A DNA stretch of 64,000 bases from JANJUB01 sp031386985 (lineage in GTDB: Bacteria > Armatimonadota > Fimbriimonadia > Fimbriimonadales > Fimbriimonadaceae). Shown in pieces: positions 48,329 to 57,447 of the stretch. Location: positions 1-64,000 of the forward strand of contig JANNCV010000032.1 of assembly GCA_031386985.1 (NCBI GenBank). The letters are read 5' to 3'. The notes beneath the pieces were generated by a model. That model had not been told where the DNA came from. It saw only the letters and a list, made by a program, of their open reading frames with translations, and ran no database searches. Within the stretch, counting starts at the first letter, position 1. The number at the start of each line of letters is the position of its first letter. The translations under genes were made by a program, and so were the position numbers.

Positions 48329-49915
48329 ATGAAGTCGTTGCTGGGGGTCGCCTTGGCCCTTTCTACTTTTTCTTCAGCTCAGGTTTGCACGCCGCCGGAG
48401 CAAGCGCCCGTGGTGAGCTACCCAAGTGGCACGATCATCGCCAATGTTGGCTCCAGCGATCTAACCGTTACAACCAAAAGCGAAAAATGCCGTCAACTTG
48501 TTAAACAGGGCTTTGCACTCTTGCATTGTTTTTGGTTTAACGAATCGGTTCGATCTTTCCGAGATGCCACGCGAGAGGACCCTGATTGCGCGATCGCTTG
48601 GTGCGGATTGAACGCGATCGAAACGATGCCTTGGAATAACCATGCCTCTTATAAAGAAGAGGCTGAGTACGCGATAAAGCGCGCAGTTCAACTTTCCGAA
48701 TCGGCTTCGAAAGTAGAGCAAGCGTTGATTGTGAGTTATCGGGTTCGTTCTGTTACGGAAGATCAGCGAAAGGGGGCTTTTCGGACGGCTATGGAGAGGG
48801 TAGTGGCTGAGCACCCCACCGAAATGGAACCTCGCTTGCTCCTCGCCGGGGTCTTGACGCAACTTTGTATGAACGATCGGACCCTTGAGAGCGGCGAAAT
48901 CCAGAATGAGCTTAAAGCGGTTCTGGCTTTGATTGGGCCCGTGCTAAAGAAAGATCCACGGAGTCCGGGTGCGCTCCACTATCATATCCACGCCTTGGAG
49001 GGCAGCCGTCCGGAACTCGCCATTCCAAGTGCGAAGCTACTGCCGGAGGTGGCTTCGGCTAGCGCCCACATGGTGCATATGGCGGGGCATATTTACAACA
49101 CAGTGGGAATGTGGACGGATGGGGATCGCGTATTTTCTAGATCGAAGGAAGTTGGCGAGGCGTACGCCAAAGAATTGGGCAAGACCCCAAATGAGGCAGA
49201 TTGGAATTATGGGCACAACAACGACTATTTCAGCGTCAACCTCATGGAGCAGGGCAGGACTCGCGAGGCAGTTAAACTTCAGAATTTTGGTGGTCGCAAA
49301 GCCGAGTTTGCGTGGCGAAACAGCGATTGGAAGGGCTTGCTTGATCTTGTGAAGGAGAATGAGCAATCCAAGCAAAGCATGTTCTACCGGGGCCTCGCGT
49401 TTTCCTATTTGGGTCAGCTTGATGAGGCGAAGAAGGCGCTGAAATCGGTTTTGGGCGACTTGCAAACGAGTCCAGAGCCAAAGACCGGAAAGGTTTCGCC
49501 CTCCCAAAGGCAGACGGAGACTCGGAGTTTTGAGCTTGAAGGTTTGGTTGCGTTTCTTTCCGGCGACAAAGATCGGGGAGTTTCTCTTCTGCGGAGCGCC
49601 GTGGAATCTTACGATCGAGTTGAATACGACGAGCCCTCCTCTTATATGCGACCACCCCATGAGTCGCTTGTCTTTGCGCTACGCAGCTTAGGAAAGCCAA
49701 AGGATGCGTTGAAAGTCTTGGATGCATACACAAAGGTTAAAAAGAACAGCGCCTGGACGCCCTATCTTCGTGGTCGCTGCTATGAAGATATGGGCAACCG
49801 CAAGGAAGCATTGAAGTGGTACCGCGAGTTCCAGAAGATTTGGACTAATCCCGACCCCGACCTGGAGCCGGTAGCTCATGTGGCGAACTTCATGCAGGGT
49901 TTACCCAAGTTCTAA
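48329..49915 (+). CDS. Secreted TPR-repeat protein
   Basis: The 528-residue protein has a signal peptide (MKSLLGVALALSTFSSAQ) and several TPR-like units (KQGFALLHCFWFNESVRSFR; YLGQLDEAKKALKSVLGDLQ; LGKPKDALKVLDAY; YEDMGNRKEALKWYREFQKI). The N-terminal region with EKCRQLVKQGFALLHCFWFN resembles a large family of secreted tetratricopeptide proteins. Binding partner is unknown. Confidence 0.8.
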   Translation: MKSLLGVALALSTFSSAQVCTPPEQAPVVSYPSGTIIANVGSSDLTVTTKSEKCRQLVKQGFALLHCFWFNESVRSFRDATREDPDCAIAWCGLNAIETMPWNNHASYKEEAEYAIKRAVQLSESASKVEQALIVSYRVRSVTEDQRKGAFRTAMERVVAEHPTEMEPRLLLAGVLTQLCMNDRTLESGEIQNELKAVLALIGPVLKKDPRSPGALHYHIHALEGSRPELAIPSAKLLPEVASASAHMVHMAGHIYNTVGMWTDGDRVFSRSKEVGEAYAKELGKTPNEADWNYGHNNDYFSVNLMEQGRTREAVKLQNFGGRKAEFAWRNSDWKGLLDLVKENEQSKQSMFYRGLAFSYLGQLDEAKKALKSVLGDLQTSPEPKTGKVSPSQRQTETRSFELEGLVAFLSGDKDRGVSLLRSAVESYDRVEYDEPSSYMRPPHESLVFALRSLGKPKDALKVLDAYTKVKKNSAWTPYLRGRCYEDMGNRKEALKWYREFQKIWTNPDPDLEPVAHVANFMQGLPKF

Positions 49916-49980
49916 GCGTTTCAAGAGCGAGTTGCAAGGAACCAAGCATTTACGTTAGCAAAATGAGTCTGTTAGGCGCG

Positions 49981-50184
49981 TCAGGCCGCCTTATCGTCAT
50001 CCCAGCGCACATCTTTCGCGGGCTCAGCCGATGAAGAGTCCCAGTTATCGCAATCAAGACGTGAACAATAGATCATTCGGGCGTAAGTGCCATCGTCTTG
50101 TTGAACATCCGCCATTTTGGCAAAACGGCACTCGACGCAAAGCTCGGGCTCAACGAGTCGGACTATCTTCAGTTGTCTTGCCAT
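49981..50184 (-). CDS. Small Cys-containing protein
   Basis: The 67-residue protein has CVECRFAKM and YCSRLDCDNW, i.e. CxxC and CxxxxC, which could bind a metal. It is acidic at the C-terminus. A full AAGGAGG lies eight bases before the ATG, which supports a real gene. I do not recognise it. Confidence 0.65.
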   Translation of the reverse strand: MARQLKIVRLVEPELCVECRFAKMADVQQDDGTYARMIYCSRLDCDNWDSSSAEPAKDVRWDDDKAA

Positions 50185-50191
50185 TTTGTGT

Positions 50192-50198
50192 GCCTCCT
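50192..50198 (-). promoter_or_regulatory. Shine-Dalgarno AAGGAGG
   Basis: Strong ribosome site before ATG 50184 (minus strand). It is one of few clear ones in the window and supports the small gene. Confidence 0.6.
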
Positions 50199-50426
50199 TG
50201 CATCAAATATCCTGAATCGGGCGCGTCCCTCCTCTCTCTCTTTTCCAGCCCCCAACCCCTTGGATAACTGATAGAACGCGCTTCCGATCCTGGTAAGAGA
50301 ATCATCGGGGAATATACTAGGCTTGCCAGCCGCTAGGATTACCGGCTTTTGGGGAAAACATTTCCGGTTTATTGCCCGGCCAAGCCACTGACAACAGAGC
50401 ATCGCGTGATAAACTCGCGGTGCCTG

Positions 50427-53400
50427 ATGCTAAAGCACTCTGCCGTCACCGTTTCCCGAATTGAACAGTTCCTGAAATATACGCTTCAACCGGCAATTCA
50501 TGGCACTCCCTTTCCCCTCCAAATTGAGTTTTGCGATAAGCCTTATGCAACTGAATCCGAAGCGAAGAAGGGCGATTATCAGGTTGTAAAAAATGGTTTT
50601 CAGTTCGGGCCAGCTTATAAAACGTTCTGGTTTCGAGTGACGGGGAAAGTTCCGCGCGAGCTTGCGGGATGCACTGTTGGCGTGATATTGGAGGTAGGTG
50701 GAGAGCGAACGGTTTGGAAAGGCAACTCGCCCTGGATGGGCGTGGATGAGCCGCACAGCGTTTGTCCACTTTACGATACGGCGACGGGTCGCGAGAACGT
50801 CGAGCTCTATATTCAGAGCTACACGCGAAACCCACAGTGCCGAGTTCATCGCCGCGAGTTACCGCGCGAAGAAATGGTAGAAACCGTAGATCGAGCCGAG
50901 CTTGTTTCCGTTGATGAAGAGCTGAAAGCCCTCGCCTACGACGTGGATTTTGGCTACGACCTTATGAAGGCCTTGGACGACTCCGACCTCTCCAAAGCCA
51001 CCCTCATGCGGGCTCTCAATGATGTGTGTAACCTCTATGACCCGGACCAGCGAGAGACGATTGCGAGATGCCGCAAGATCATTAGGGATTCCTATTTGAA
51101 CTTGAGCGGAGATATTCGGCATACAATTTCGGCCTGCGGTCACGCTCACCTCGATACGGCTTGGCTGTGGCCCTTGGAGATCACGCGCAAGAAGATGGCG
51201 CACACAACCGCGACCCAGCTCTATCTCGGTGAAAAGTATTCGGATTACGTTTTTGTTCACTCTCAAGCCTCCCAATATGAGTGGCTCGAAAAGGAATATC
51301 CCGCGCTTTTCAAGCGAGTGCAAGAAGCCACGAAAAAGGGGAGTTGGGAACCCGTGGGTTCGATGTGGGTGGAAGCAGATTGCAACTTGACCGGTGGAGA
51401 ATCGCTGGTCCGCCAGTTCCTTTATGGTCGTCGCTATTTTGAGAAGAAGCTGGGAACCGTGACCGACGATATGTTTCTCCCTGACGTCTTTGGTTATTCG
51501 GCGGCGCTGCCTCAGATTTTAGATAAATTCGGGATTCGCTATTTCACGACCCAAAAAATCAGCTGGAATCAGTTCAATACGTTCCCTCACAACACGTTCT
51601 GGTGGAAAGGCATTGATGGCACAAAAATGTGGTGCCACTTCCCGCCCGCTAACACTTACATCGGCGAGGGAACTCCGAGCCAACTGCTTGCGAGCGTCAA
51701 AAATCACAAAGATCACGCGCGATCTGATCATTCTCTGTACCTTTTTGGGTGGGGGGATGGCGGGGGCGGACCCACCGAGCGACATATTGAACTGCTCCGA
51801 AGAGCGCAGTTGGCCACAAACCTACCCGATGTGATTACGGGGCGAAAGGCAGCGGAATTCTATCGCGAAGCCCGTGCCAAAAGCAAAGACCTCGCCACTT
51901 GGTCCGGCGAACTGTACTTCGAATATCACCGCGGAACCTACACCAGCCAAGCCAACAACAAGAAGCACAATCGAGCTTGTGAGTTCCTCTTGCGCGATGC
52001 TGAAATGCTCTGTTGCTTCCGGGAGGATTTTCCGAAGGGGTATCCCAAAGCTGAACTCGAAGCCGCCTGGAAACTCGTATTGCTCAACCAGTTTCACGAT
52101 ATCATCCCCGGCTCCTCGGTGAGAGAAGTCTATGTTGATTCAGACCGTGATTACGCCGAGGTCTACAAGGTCGGTGAGAAAATCGTCACTGAATCGCTAC
52201 AAGGAATTGGCTCAAAATTCGATTCAAGCGGGCTCAAGCGCCCCGTGGCAATGTTCCATAACGCGACGATGCCCATGATGAGTTACATCCCATGGGCTGA
52301 TGGTGAGACGGTTCCACAAGCCTTGGAAACTCGGGATGAAAGCATTCCCGTGCAACTCGTTGATCACTTTGGCGAACCGCATTTGGCATTTACAACCCCA
52401 GACGCAGCCCTTGGAACCGTCGCTGTTTGCGATCTCTCCGATGAGGCAACTTCGACTCGATACCGTCTGAAAGCAAGCAACCGCAAACTTGAGAATAGCT
52501 TCTTCGGGGTTCGGTTTGATCCGAATGGCAACATCACAAGCATCGAGAGCCTGGAGGACGGAACGGAGTTCATTTCCCCAGGAAAACTGGCGAATCTCTT
52601 CCAACTACTCGACGATAAGCCACTATTTTGGTCGGCTTGGGATGTAGATGCCTATGCATTCGAATCCCCCAAAGATTTGGTGAAGAGCGAGAGTTTTGAG
52701 GTTATTGAGCGTGGCCCCGTGCGGGTTGCCGTGCAAACCGTGAAGAAATTTGGCAAGAGCACGATCAAACAGAAAATCATCCTTGGGGCGCTACCCATTA
52801 TCTTCTTTGAAACCGAGATTGACTGGCAAGAAGAAGACAAGATGCTCAAAGTCGCTTTCCCAACGAATGTAAACTCGACTCGCGCAACATTCGAAATTCA
52901 GTTTGGCAATGTTGAGCGACCGACTCATTACAACACTTCGTGGGACATGGCTCGGTTCGAAGTTTGCGCGCAAAAGTGGGCGGACCTCAGCGAGGGCGAC
53001 CACGGTCTCGCCCTGCTAAATCAGGGCAAATACGGACATGACATTCACGGAAATGTGATGAGGCTTTCGCTATTGAGATCGCCCAAAGCCCCAGACCCAG
53101 AGTGCGATATGGGCATTCATCGTTTCACCTATGCCCTTATGCCTCATTTTGGACCGTACAACTACGCTGGCGTCGTTTCAGCGGCGTACGCCTTCAATGC
53201 TCCCGTTCGTCACGAACTCCTCAAGCCATCTTCGGGGCGAGAGGGCGAACTTCCGGCGTTGGTGCTGTGTGAGGATAGAAACATCGTGGTGGAGACCGTT
53301 AAGAAGGCCGAAGACAGCAACAGCATCATCGTCCGTCTGTATGAGTGCCATAACGCCCGGGGGCGAGCGGAAATCCAATGTGCAAGGCCGATTCGCGGCG

Positions 53401-53513
53401 CAAGTTTGTGCAATCTCGAAGAAACGCCTGAGTTGGACCTGGAAGTTTTGGATGGGATGGTCGCCTTTGATTACAAACCGTTTGAGATAATCACGTTAAA
53501 GATTGATGTGTGA
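50427..53513 (+). CDS. GH38 alpha-mannosidase
   Basis: The 1028-residue protein has the GH38 zinc site (ACGHAHLDTAWLWPLEITRK, His and Asp) and the nucleophile Asp in MFLPDVFGYSAALPQIL, plus NQFHDIIPGSSVREVYVDS with the last zinc His. The Ig-like middle and C-terminal beta domains follow. It hydrolyses alpha-mannosidic links, probably in the cytoplasm as no signal peptide is visible. Met 50427 is chosen because the family N-terminus (about the SRIEQFLKYT helix) begins there; the frame to 50349 is rejected. Confidence 0.93.
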   Translation: MLKHSAVTVSRIEQFLKYTLQPAIHGTPFPLQIEFCDKPYATESEAKKGDYQVVKNGFQFGPAYKTFWFRVTGKVPRELAGCTVGVILEVGGERTVWKGNSPWMGVDEPHSVCPLYDTATGRENVELYIQSYTRNPQCRVHRRELPREEMVETVDRAELVSVDEELKALAYDVDFGYDLMKALDDSDLSKATLMRALNDVCNLYDPDQRETIARCRKIIRDSYLNLSGDIRHTISACGHAHLDTAWLWPLEITRKKMAHTTATQLYLGEKYSDYVFVHSQASQYEWLEKEYPALFKRVQEATKKGSWEPVGSMWVEADCNLTGGESLVRQFLYGRRYFEKKLGTVTDDMFLPDVFGYSAALPQILDKFGIRYFTTQKISWNQFNTFPHNTFWWKGIDGTKMWCHFPPANTYIGEGTPSQLLASVKNHKDHARSDHSLYLFGWGDGGGGPTERHIELLRRAQLATNLPDVITGRKAAEFYREARAKSKDLATWSGELYFEYHRGTYTSQANNKKHNRACEFLLRDAEMLCCFREDFPKGYPKAELEAAWKLVLLNQFHDIIPGSSVREVYVDSDRDYAEVYKVGEKIVTESLQGIGSKFDSSGLKRPVAMFHNATMPMMSYIPWADGETVPQALETRDESIPVQLVDHFGEPHLAFTTPDAALGTVAVCDLSDEATSTRYRLKASNRKLENSFFGVRFDPNGNITSIESLEDGTEFISPGKLANLFQLLDDKPLFWSAWDVDAYAFESPKDLVKSESFEVIERGPVRVAVQTVKKFGKSTIKQKIILGALPIIFFETEIDWQEEDKMLKVAFPTNVNSTRATFEIQFGNVERPTHYNTSWDMARFEVCAQKWADLSEGDHGLALLNQGKYGHDIHGNVMRLSLLRSPKAPDPECDMGIHRFTYALMPHFGPYNYAGVVSAAYAFNAPVRHELLKPSSGREGELPALVLCEDRNIVVETVKKAEDSNSIIVRLYECHNARGRAEIQCARPIRGASLCNLEETPELDLEVLDGMVAFDYKPFEIITLKIDV

Positions 53514-53878
53514 GCGATTAGGATTTCTTCGCGCCGATGCCGGAATTTACGGCTTCTGCAATTCGTGGATCGGAACAATTGCGGACGGGGCGTTTTCCTA
53601 GTCTGAGGTTGGTTCGGTGATTGGTATAGCGATGATGAGGGCCGTGTAATTTATACTGGCAAGGACCTGAACCAACCAAATCACCGAGTTGACCCCTGAG
53701 TTCATTTACGGCCAGCCGTTCTTTGCCCCGGGAGGGGCGTGATCGCTAAGGGAAAGGTGTCGGTGCTCGAACTAGAGGTGATCGGCGGGAAACCAGCCAA
53801 CGAATGTCAGCCCGTTCCGCCGTATGATGGTAGTGTTACGACCGAAGAGCCATCCGGATAGAGGGCTTCGGGATCGGT
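53514..53878. other. Gene-less region with swapped inverted repeats
   Basis: No gene is visible in these 365 bases. GGTTGGTTC (53607-53615) can pair with GAACCAACC (53669-53677), and TCGGTGATT (53614-53622) with AATCACCGA (53679-53687). The order 1-2-1'-2' means both cannot nest, so they form a pseudoknot or alternate. GTATA/TATAC lies inside, and CCCC-GGGA-GGGG follows (about 53727-53738). Confidence 0.5.
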
Positions 53879-54865
53879 TCAGTTGGACTTGTCCGGCTTT
53901 AGGGAGCGCACATAGAACTTCAGAGCGGGATAGTACTTCATCATCCTCTTCCTTCCCGCCGCTGAACAAACCGTCAGCGCCGTTGAGAGCGGGTCGGCGG
54001 TTAGCCCGGTGGGGGCAATAATCGTGGCCTGGGTGCGATTTGTAAGCGCTTTTCCGGTGCGAGGATCAACTACGTGTGAATACTGTTTGCCGCCAATCAC
54101 GGTGAACTGCTCGGTGTCGCCCGACGTTGATATTGCCGTATTGGAAAACGTCAGATCTATGGGCCCCTTGTCTTTCCCTGCATTGGGAACCCGAATCGTC
54201 CAGCCCTTGGTGCCCGGAGGCGCGCCCGAAACCACCAGATCGCCCCCCATTTCGACCAATGCTCTGGTGATGCCGTGCTCCTTCAGAACGCGCTGGGCTT
54301 CATCATCGGCATACCCCTTTGCAATTCCGCCCAAATCAAGTTGCATCCCTTTCACCAGCAACTGAACGGTTTGATTACGCGCGTTCAGTTTCATTTTTTT
54401 GTATCCGACCAGCTTCCGAGCCGCCCTTATCGAAGACGCGGAAGGCAATACTCCCGACTTGCGAGCCGCTCGCCAGATTTTTATCAAGGGCCCGACCGTA
54501 ACATCAAATGCTCCTTCCGAATGCTTCGAAATCTCCAGAGCTTTAGCCAAAACCTTGAACAAATCAGCCGAAACCGTCACCGGCGCCCCCCCCGATTGAG
54601 CCGATAGCCGATTCAGTTCACTGTCTCGCCGATAGTCGCTCATAATGCCATCCAACTCTGCGATACGAGCAAACGCGGCGATGCAAGCTTCCTCGGCCTT
54701 GGCCGGCGAGGAGGCGTAAACCACGATGCGAGCGTCAATGCCCATGTGGTATTCAGTAAACGAAAAGCGAGTTAGTTCGTCTAACGATTGCGCCGACGCC
54801 AAACCTACCATGAGAAACACTCCGAAGATTCTTGCCGCCACTGTAATTCTGTTGGGGGTAACCAT
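53879..54865 (-). CDS. apbE: FAD:protein FMN transferase
   Basis: The 328-residue protein has a signal peptide (ITVAARIFGVFLMVGLASAQ) and the ApbE domain: FTEYHMGIDARIVVYASSPA, YRRDSELNRLSAQSGG, FDVTVGPLIKIWRAAR, LDLGGIAKGYADDEAQRVL (binding loop), ALVEMGGDLVVSG, and QYSHVVDPRTGKALTNRTQA. It attaches FMN covalently to flavoproteins in the periplasm. Start ATG 54865 gives a full signal peptide; GTG 54841 and ATG 54811 are shorter options. Its 5' end overlaps the divergent SUMF1 gene by 56 bases. Confidence 0.92.
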   Translation of the reverse strand: MVTPNRITVAARIFGVFLMVGLASAQSLDELTRFSFTEYHMGIDARIVVYASSPAKAEEACIAAFARIAELDGIMSDYRRDSELNRLSAQSGGAPVTVSADLFKVLAKALEISKHSEGAFDVTVGPLIKIWRAARKSGVLPSASSIRAARKLVGYKKMKLNARNQTVQLLVKGMQLDLGGIAKGYADDEAQRVLKEHGITRALVEMGGDLVVSGAPPGTKGWTIRVPNAGKDKGPIDLTFSNTAISTSGDTEQFTVIGGKQYSHVVDPRTGKALTNRTQATIIAPTGLTADPLSTALTVCSAAGRKRMMKYYPALKFYVRSLKPDKSN

Positions 54866-55577
54866 AGGTTTTTCGCAGGAGCCGTCTCAACTCGCACCAT
54901 ACACCGAAACCTTACCCAACTCGCTGGCCAAGATTGATATGGTTCCGGTCAAAGGTAAGTTCTATATGGCGACAACTGAAACGCCTTGGGAACTCTATGA
55001 CGCCTTTCTGAAGAGCGGTCCGCCGTCTCCCGCTTACGATCAGACGGCTTTTGCTCCTGACGCTATTGCACGCCCGAGCAAGAGCTATATCTTGCCCGAT
55101 TTGGGCTGGGGCCACAAGGGCTACCCAGTTATCAACGTGAGCATCACGTCGGTTGAAATGTTTTGCCGATGGCTATCGTCCGTCACGAAGAAGAAGTATC
55201 GCCTACCAACCGAAGCTGAGTGGGCCATGGCCTCCGTAGACAAGGAAGCCAGCGAGGCGACGGCTTGGCACCGGGGAAACAGCCGAAAGATGACCCACCC
55301 GGTTGCCAAGAAGGAGCCGAATTCCTTGGGGCTTTTTGATATGCTGGGTAATGTCGGCGAATGGGCCACGGATGCCGAAGGGAAGCCGGTTCTGTGCGGC
55401 GGCACGTTTTTGCAAGAACTGGCAGAATGCAATTCAAGCTTGAGGCAACGGTGGGAGCCCAAGTGGCAAGATACTGATCCTCAACTCCCCAAGAGTCGCT
55501 GGTGGCTTTCGGATGGCCCGTTCGTTGGGTTTCGGTTGGTGTGTGAGCCAATCCCTAACCTTGCGCCAAGGGGATGA
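54810..55577 (+). CDS. Secreted SUMF1/FGE-sulfatase-domain protein
   Basis: The 255-residue protein has a signal peptide (MRNTPKILAATVILLGVTIG). The SUMF1 fold is shown by MVPVKGKFYMATTETPWELY, then FCRWLSSVTKKKYRLPTEAE (LPTEAEW), NSLGLFDMLGNVGEWATDAE and GPFVGFRLV. Formylglycine-generating enzymes have two catalytic Cys (as C336 and C341 in the human enzyme). Aligning GGSYMCHRSYC with GGTFLQELAEC here leaves only the second Cys, so it is probably a non-catalytic or differently acting member. Met 54810 gives the signal peptide. Confidence 0.8.
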   Translation: MRNTPKILAATVILLGVTIGFSQEPSQLAPYTETLPNSLAKIDMVPVKGKFYMATTETPWELYDAFLKSGPPSPAYDQTAFAPDAIARPSKSYILPDLGWGHKGYPVINVSITSVEMFCRWLSSVTKKKYRLPTEAEWAMASVDKEASEATAWHRGNSRKMTHPVAKKEPNSLGLFDMLGNVGEWATDAEGKPVLCGGTFLQELAECNSSLRQRWEPKWQDTDPQLPKSRWWLSDGPFVGFRLVCEPIPNLAPRG

Positions 55578-55634
55578 AATTTCTGCAGAAGTTAGGTAAG
55601 CCGATTATGTCCACGACCAATCCCTGAAGTTTTC

Positions 55635-56129
55635 TTACCGCGTCGTTGCAAATCCGATCACGATCAAGGCTAGTGAGATCAACAGGATTACCGCCACCAG
55701 CGTTGACGCATTAAAGTGCTTCCGATCTGACTCTGAGTGTTGCTTGATTCGTGGGCGAGTTGCTTTCACCACATCTTCCAATATGGAGGAAAAAATCCCA
55801 ACACGGGTTAGCGGGGGGTGAGACTTGAAGTGATCATGTGGAGCGTGTCCGGGACGTTCAACTCGGAATGTAGGCTCCTCTAACTGCCGCAACCGATCCG
55901 CTAATCCAGCTTCCGCATGGCGCTGTCGGATTTCACACAGCATATCTAAAACGTCTTCGGGATGAAGGCCGGTCGCTTCGCTAATCGAATGAACGGTGAC
56001 TGTATCGTCGGGAATCTTGCGATCAAGGGCGTCCGCGAATTCGTCGCGAGGTTCTATGCGCTCCAATAGCAGCCTAAGCTCAGATGAACTCACATCTTCG
56101 TACTCGTGTTCAGAAAATTCTTGGCGCAA
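55635..56129 (-). CDS. Hypothetical protein with C-terminal membrane anchor
   Basis: The 164-residue protein is acidic at the N-terminus (ADALDRKIPDDTVTVHSISE) and ends in one membrane helix (NASTLVAVILLISLALIVIG). It contains an SISEATGLHPEDVLDMLCEI stretch that resembles a helix-turn-helix. It starts three bases after the kdsB stop on the same strand, so the genes are coupled. I do not recognise it. Confidence 0.65.
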   Translation of the reverse strand: MRQEFSEHEYEDVSSSELRLLLERIEPRDEFADALDRKIPDDTVTVHSISEATGLHPEDVLDMLCEIRQRHAEAGLADRLRQLEEPTFRVERPGHAPHDHFKSHPPLTRVGIFSSILEDVVKATRPRIKQHSESDRKHFNASTLVAVILLISLALIVIGFATTR

Positions 56130-56132
56130 AAT

Positions 56133-56858
56133 TTATCTTCTCCGCAAGATTTCGCGCACTTGCTCGGCTTGCTCGGGGGTGTCTACTGCGACCTCGGCGG
56201 TCGGCACTTGGGTCATGAGGATTCGCACTCCGTTGTGCAGGAAACGCAGTTGCTCCAAGCTTTCGGCAAGTTCCAGTGGGCTTTGAGACCAGTTCGCAAA
56301 ACTCAAGAGCGGATCGCGACGAAAAACGTAAATTCCTAGGTGTTTTTTCACCGGCAGAACCCGCGGATTGCGAGGGAAGGGAATCGCAAATCGGCTGAAA
56401 TAATGCGCAAAACCGTCGCCATCGGTCACGACTTTTACCACCGCCGGATTATCGTATTCATCTTCCGGGCAGAGGCAGTAGCCGCTGGCCATCTGCACGG
56501 TCGGATCGGCCAGAACGGGCTCGGTGCAGGCGCGAATGGTTTCGGGAAGGATCAACGGTTCATCTCCTTGAACATTTACATAAACTTCGGCTCCCAGGTT
56601 GCGGGCGACCTCCGAAATGCGGTCGGTGCCGGTGTTGTGATCGTGAGAAGTAAGGATTCCTTCCGCCCCGAACGATCGCCCCGCTTCGATGATTTCTTGG
56701 TCGGGCGTCGCAATGACAACTTTGTCGGCGATGCCAGAAGCCTGGGCGGCTTCCCAAACCCACTGCACCATCGGCTTGCCACAGAGATCAACCAGAGGCT
56801 TGCCAGGGAAACGAACGGAGCCCATTCGGGCTGGAATAACAATTGCACAACGCATCAC
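56133..56858 (-). CDS. kdsB: 3-deoxy-manno-octulosonate cytidylyltransferase
   Basis: The 241-residue protein begins AIVIPARMGSVRFPGKPLVD (nucleotide-binding start), and has GAEGILTSHDHNTGTDRISE and NVQGDEPLILPETI, all KdsB signatures. It makes CMP-Kdo for lipopolysaccharide, implying an outer membrane. Start is GTG 56858 or the adjacent ATG at 56855, after a CAAAAT hexamer. It is followed by a small membrane protein gene. Confidence 0.95.
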   Translation of the reverse strand: MMRCAIVIPARMGSVRFPGKPLVDLCGKPMVQWVWEAAQASGIADKVVIATPDQEIIEAGRSFGAEGILTSHDHNTGTDRISEVARNLGAEVYVNVQGDEPLILPETIRACTEPVLADPTVQMASGYCLCPEDEYDNPAVVKVVTDGDGFAHYFSRFAIPFPRNPRVLPVKKHLGIYVFRRDPLLSFANWSQSPLELAESLEQLRFLHNGVRILMTQVPTAEVAVDTPEQAEQVREILRRR

Positions 56859-56894
56859 AGTGCTTATTTTGATGCCTAAGCGTCAGAATGAGTT

Positions 56895-57446
56895 GTGCAC
56901 GCTGGTATTGTTGGTCTCGTTTTATTGAATTTGGTTGGGGGTTCGCTTTCGGGGGTTCAACGGCAAGTTCCCCAACCTTCCGGGATGGTGAATCCGGCCG
57001 AAGAACTTAAGAAGCTTTCATTTTTGGTCGGCAACTGGAAAGGCGATGGCTATCTGATATCCTCTCCCACCGAGCGAAAGACGTTCAGGATGACCCAAAC
57101 CGTCACCGCCAAACTTCGCGGATCGCTGTATCTAGTGGATCAATCGGGGCTTGAGACTGGCGAAGGGGCGAGCAAGGGAAACCCGATGATGGAGTCTCTC
57201 GGCATGGTCTCTTTTGATGTAACTCGGGGGGGATTCAACATGCATTTGCGCAGCCAAGGCGGTCAACCGATTGAAGGGGAGGCCAAGCTTGAGAAGGGCA
57301 ATTTTGTTTGGGGCTACGGATTGCCCGACGGGGGATTTGTTCGATTTACTTCGACGGTCAAGGAGAACGCCTGGCACGAAAAGGGCGAAATCACCCAAGA
57401 CGGCAAGACCTTTTTCACGTTCATGGAAATGAACCTTAAAAAATAA
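56895..57446 (+). CDS. Secreted DUF1579-like protein
   Basis: The 183-residue protein has a signal peptide (HAGIVGLVLLNLVGGSLSG) and a lipocalin-like domain: LKKLSFLVGNWKGDGYLI, MTQTVTAKLRGSLYLVDQSG and FTSTVKENAWHEKGEITQDG. Proteins with LSFLVGNWKG are common small calycin-like proteins of unknown role. Start is GTG 56895, after a CAGAAT at five bases. Confidence 0.75.
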   Translation: MHAGIVGLVLLNLVGGSLSGVQRQVPQPSGMVNPAEELKKLSFLVGNWKGDGYLISSPTERKTFRMTQTVTAKLRGSLYLVDQSGLETGEGASKGNPMMESLGMVSFDVTRGGFNMHLRSQGGQPIEGEAKLEKGNFVWGYGLPDGGFVRFTSTVKENAWHEKGEITQDGKTFFTFMEMNLKK

Positions 57447-57447
57447 G

